Shown here in pieces: positions 19,246 to 21,345 of a stretch of 21,345 nt of DNA. This DNA is from Saccoglossus kowalevskii (Eukaryota; Hemichordata; Enteropneusta; Harrimaniidae), in NCBI RefSeq assembly GCF_000003605.2, contig NW_003142105.1, positions 1 to 21,345 on the forward strand, given 5' to 3'. Under the pieces are notes generated by a model. The model ran no database searches. It had not been told where the DNA came from and saw nothing but the letters and a program-made list of their open reading frames with translations. Made by a program: the position numbers and the translations under genes. The number at the start of each line of letters is the position of its first letter. The first letter of the stretch is position 1.

Positions 19246-19491
19246 TACAAAAATACAGGAATATGTGTTCTAGTACTTTTTACATTACAATTGTTTCCCA
19301 CTTCAAAATGTTAATACAAAAATACAGAAATATGTGTTCTAGTACTTTTTACATTACAATTGATTCCCACTTCAAAATGTTAATACAAAAATACAGGAGT
19401 ATGTGTTCTAGTACTTTTCACATTACAATTGATTCCCACTTCAAAATATTAATACAAAACTACAGGAATATGTGTTCTAGTACTTTTTACA
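18724..19491 (+). repeat. 69-bp minisatellite, about 11 units
   Basis: The anchor ATGTGTTCTAGTAC starts at 18781, 18850, 18919, 18988, 19057, 19126, 19194, 19263, 19332, 19401 and 19470. The period is 69 bp except for one 68-bp step (19126 to 19194, a missing A). The first unit is diverged at its 5' part and the last is truncated after TTTTTACA. Units fall into variants: CACATT with ATATTAATA (most early and late units), TACATT with ATGTTACTA (central units), and two with GTTTCCCAC instead of GATTCCCAC. Neighbours share variants, which suggests spread by unequal exchange. Confidence 0.95.
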
Positions 19492-19544
19492 GCGAAGATA
19501 TTGTCTGGGAAAATTTCTGCTGATCAATCACTGTCAAAGCTTGC

Positions 19545-19765
19545 CACATACGTCGTGCAGTGACGTATTCGAAATGTACAAAATCGAACGCGCCACATAC
19601 CTTTGACTCTTGACGCGCATGCGCTGTATTTTCCATGAATCGAAGGTGTGTGGATTATTTTAACCAATGACGTCACTCTTATCAACAAGCTCTATGAACA
19701 CGTGATATCAGGTGATAATTTCATCGTATGAAATAGATTAGTATCAAATGACGTCATTTATATAG
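19545..19765 (+). promoter_or_regulatory. Dense CRE/CCAAT/NRF1/TATA promoter-like cluster
   Basis: In order: an inverted pair of CRE half-sites (ATACGTC at 19548-19554, GACGTAT at 19562-19568); an NRF1-type palindrome GCGCATGCGC at 19615-19624; CCAAT at 19664-19668 overlapping a full CRE, TGACGTCA, at 19668-19675; an E-box CACGTG at 19699-19704; a second full CRE at 19749-19756 inside ATGACGTCAT; and a TATA-like TATATA at 19759-19764. Full CREs occur nowhere else in the window. The TATA predicts a start near 19790, about 35 bases before the ATG at 19826. This is the best promoter candidate here. Confidence 0.5.
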
Positions 19766-19825
19766 CTAGTTGGAAAAATCAATGAATAAATTAGAATACG
19801 ATATCAGAAGAGTATTTCTTCTAAC

Positions 19826-20029
19826 ATGGATTGTCGCAAGACAGCGTCATATAAAAGAATAATAGACAATAGTCATGAAGAAATCGCATTTAAGTCAACG
19901 AGAACCATTGTTATCTCTCATATTCTAGTACACCGAGCTGATAGGGAGAAAGTCAGTCACGTGTTATTAAATAAATCAAAATATACCCCTTATATAATAT
20001 ATGCAAATTACATCGACATTCCACTATAA
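19826..20029 (+). CDS. 67-residue small ORF downstream of the CRE promoter
   Basis: The start context is AACATGG, with A at -3 and G at +4, and it is the first good-context ATG after the TATA-like box. The product is 67 residues, basic overall (11 K/R against 7 D/E), starting MDCRKTASYK, with a hydrophobic stretch near residues 28-35 and a tyrosine- and isoleucine-rich C-terminal third. No family is recognised. It ends TAA at 20027-20029, and the A of that stop is the first base of the next ATG. It may encode a small protein, or act as an upstream ORF controlling the next one. Support is positional (promoter before, poly(A) signal after), not homology. Confidence 0.35.
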   Translation: MDCRKTASYKRIIDNSHEEIAFKSTRTIVISHILVHRADREKVSHVLLNKSKYTPYIIYANYIDIPL

Positions 20030-20196
20030 TGGCGTGTGTATCATGGAAACAGACAGTCTTGAGTGACGAGATCACAGAAGTGTATCTGCAATATTATGAA
20101 CAAGTCAAAGCACAGAGAGATTCTTCAAATTCAGTGTTTGCCACTGAAACCACCGACATGAAAGCGACACTCGAGTTTGACAAGTCAACTTCCTAA
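20029..20196 (+). CDS. 55-residue small ORF overlapping the previous stop
   Basis: The ATG at 20029 overlaps the preceding stop as TAATG, with T at -3 and G at +4. The 55-residue product is acidic (9 D/E against 5 K/R). It starts MACVSWKQTVLSDEITEVYL, and residues 12-31 look like an amphipathic helix with charged and aromatic faces (EVYLQYYEQVKAQRD), followed by a Ser/Thr-rich tail. There is no signal peptide or cysteine pattern. Codon use is mixed and looks more protein-like than most ORFs here. AATAAA lies 35 bases after the stop. Alternatives are one gene with a frameshift between the two ORFs, or chance. Confidence 0.4.
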   Translation: MACVSWKQTVLSDEITEVYLQYYEQVKAQRDSSNSVFATETTDMKATLEFDKSTS

Positions 20197-20230
20197 TTCG
20201 AGAATTCAACAAAATAGTCCTAATATACAG

Positions 20231-20236
20231 AATAAA
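20231..20236 (+). terminator. Poly(A) signal AATAAA
   Basis: A canonical AATAAA 35 bases after the TAA at 20194-20196; cleavage would be near 20250. A second AATAAA is at 20284-20289 or within a base or two of it. AATAAA is common in A+T-rich DNA, so the placement is supportive but not decisive. Confidence 0.35.
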
Positions 20237-20384
20237 CTTCATATACTCATATATTCCAGTTCATATAATGTACATAATAGGCTGTTAATAAACCAGTTGA
20301 TATGTTTAAAGGGGAACCGATACTATAAATAAGGGTCAAGATGGCCACCGTATTAGTATTATATAATAATAGACAATATACTGT

Positions 20385-21237
20385 CAGCCAACCAACCAGA
20401 CAATAATAATAACAGACAAACAGTCATCACATTTAAATAATTGTAAAATATATGCTGAAAAACAATTAACCAACACATTTAAACGAATATTAGCAATGTG
20501 TACCCACCTAACCAACCAATCAGTCAGTCAACGCATTTAAATGAATAATAAATTTCACCAAACTAACCAAAGTTCAAAGTTCACCAAACTAACTCACAAC
20601 CAGTCTACACATTCAAATAAATATAAATAATCGTGCTTAAAAAACAACCGGCCAACACATTTGAATTAACTTTGGCTATAAGCAAACCAAGACCGTGACA
20701 TTTAAATGAATACACAGCAATGTTACAGTACTGGAAACCAACAAAGCACAATATTTAAAGCGGGGGAATCGTCACCTGCGCATGCGTCATATGGCCATAG
20801 CGTGTCATTGTTTACAAACAACCGTCTGCCCATGAGCCTTTGCGTTTTAGCGCGTGTTGTTATCGTCGCTTGGGACTCAATTCCGCGCGTGTGCAGGTGA
20901 CGAACCTCCCGCTTTAAATGAATATATGTGCACCAACCAACCGGTTACTACATTTCAATGAAGACAAGATAATATCCTGCAAACAGTCAACACAATATGC
21001 ACCTAACAAACCAACAACCTCATTTATATGAATAATGGACTACGTGCTGGAAACCAACCATTTTGCCTATTAATATAATATGCAAGGTAAACTCAACTAA
21101 ACACTTTTACGTAAATAATTACAACAGACTGCAAATCAACCAGTAGACGCATTTAAATTAAGAACGGACACCATACTGCCAACTAATCATTTTACGTGAA
21201 TAATGGCCAATGCTAACCACTCATTTGACACATTTAA
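20385..21237 (+). repeat. Decayed satellite, TTTAAA core, about 13 units
   Basis: A loosely periodic array (spacing about 40-80 bases) built on a core like CACATTTAAATGAATAAT, with AACCAACCA-type linkers. Core copies start near 20430, 20476, 20534, 20610 (CATTCAAAT), 20658, 20699, 20752, then after a MITE near 20943, 21017, 21101, 21150, 21189 and 21231. Units are degenerate in length and sequence, so the array is old. It has no coding capacity. Confidence 0.7.
20759..20913 (+). mobile_element. 155-bp TTAA-flanked MITE, copy A
   Basis: Flanked by TTAA at 20755-20758 and 20914-20917; the empty site would read as one satellite core. The first 28 bases match the reverse complement of the last 28 at 23 positions, both starting AGCGGG and containing TCGTCACCTGC. 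The interior is CpG-rich, with an NRF1-like TGCGCATGCG and TGTTTACAAACA, in contrast with the A+T-rich host array. No coding. TTAA fits piggyBac-like elements, but the AGCGGG ends are not typical, so the superfamily is uncertain; a TTTAAA duplication reads equally well. Confidence 0.85.
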
Positions 21238-21345
21238 AGCTTGTGGGTCGTCACCTGCGCACGCGCGAGAATTGAGTTCTAAGCGACGACAACAACACAC
21301 GCTAAAAACGCAAAGGCTTATGGGTAGATGCTTGTTTATAAACAA
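21238..21345 (-). mobile_element. Same MITE, copy B, inverted, cut by window end
   Basis: After TTAA at 21234-21237 the sequence aligns over about 108 bases with the reverse complement of copy A's right part: about 14 mismatches and two 1-base gaps by hand, roughly 85% identity. It also sits in the TTTAAA core of a satellite unit. The right end is outside the window. Confidence 0.85.

Noticed and set aside
18724..19491. CRISPR array
   Set aside because: The units are contiguous near-identical 69-bp repeats with no unique spacers, in a eukaryotic-looking window.

Overview
This window looks like non-coding or intergenic DNA from a metazoan nuclear genome, plausibly a marine invertebrate; I cannot name the species. 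It is clearly A+T-rich by eye, has no long ORF outside a tandem repeat, and shows no prokaryotic gene organisation. It carries short non-autonomous DNA transposons with recognisable animal-type ends (a hAT-type 8-bp duplication and TTAA-type insertions), a 69-bp minisatellite, a decayed satellite, and many CpG-containing motifs that match animal transcription factor sites. CpG is not depleted, which suggests weak germline methylation here (inference).

Layout. 1-2400: no credible gene; scattered promoter-type motifs (TATA/CCAAT, a CCAAT cluster, an X-box) and a CpG-dense patch at 1995-2215. 2400-10290: mostly featureless, with isolated motifs (a PBX/PREP decamer, a second X-box, TCACGTGA palindromes) and a few imperfect inverted repeats. 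10350-10490: a short CpG-rich patch with an NRF1-type palindrome, a candidate TSS. 10490-14370: nothing convincing. 14374-15440: a candidate TTAA-type MITE, a 16-bp palindrome, a 395-bp interval bounded by 17-bp inverted repeats that encloses an 85-codon ORF, and two perfect stem-loops. 15840-16030: an E2F-type palindrome with two TCACGTGA sites. 16969-17427: a minus-strand ORF with a metzincin-like HQIGHNL string, then a 160-bp hAT-type MITE with a perfect 8-bp target duplication. 18724-19491: eleven copies of a 69-bp repeat whose length is a multiple of three and which is open in one frame.

The best gene candidate is at 19545-20250. A dense array of CRE, CCAAT, NRF1 and E-box motifs and a TATA-like box is followed by two small ATG-started ORFs, 67 and 55 codons, that overlap at TAATG, and then by AATAAA. 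If real it is a compact intronless transcript of about 460 nt with two peptides of opposite net charge. No homology was recognised. From about 20385 to the end lies a decayed satellite with a TTTAAA core. It is interrupted by two copies of one TTAA-flanked MITE in opposite orientations, the second cut by the window edge.

All gene calls are low to moderate confidence. The transposon and tandem-repeat calls are the most secure.
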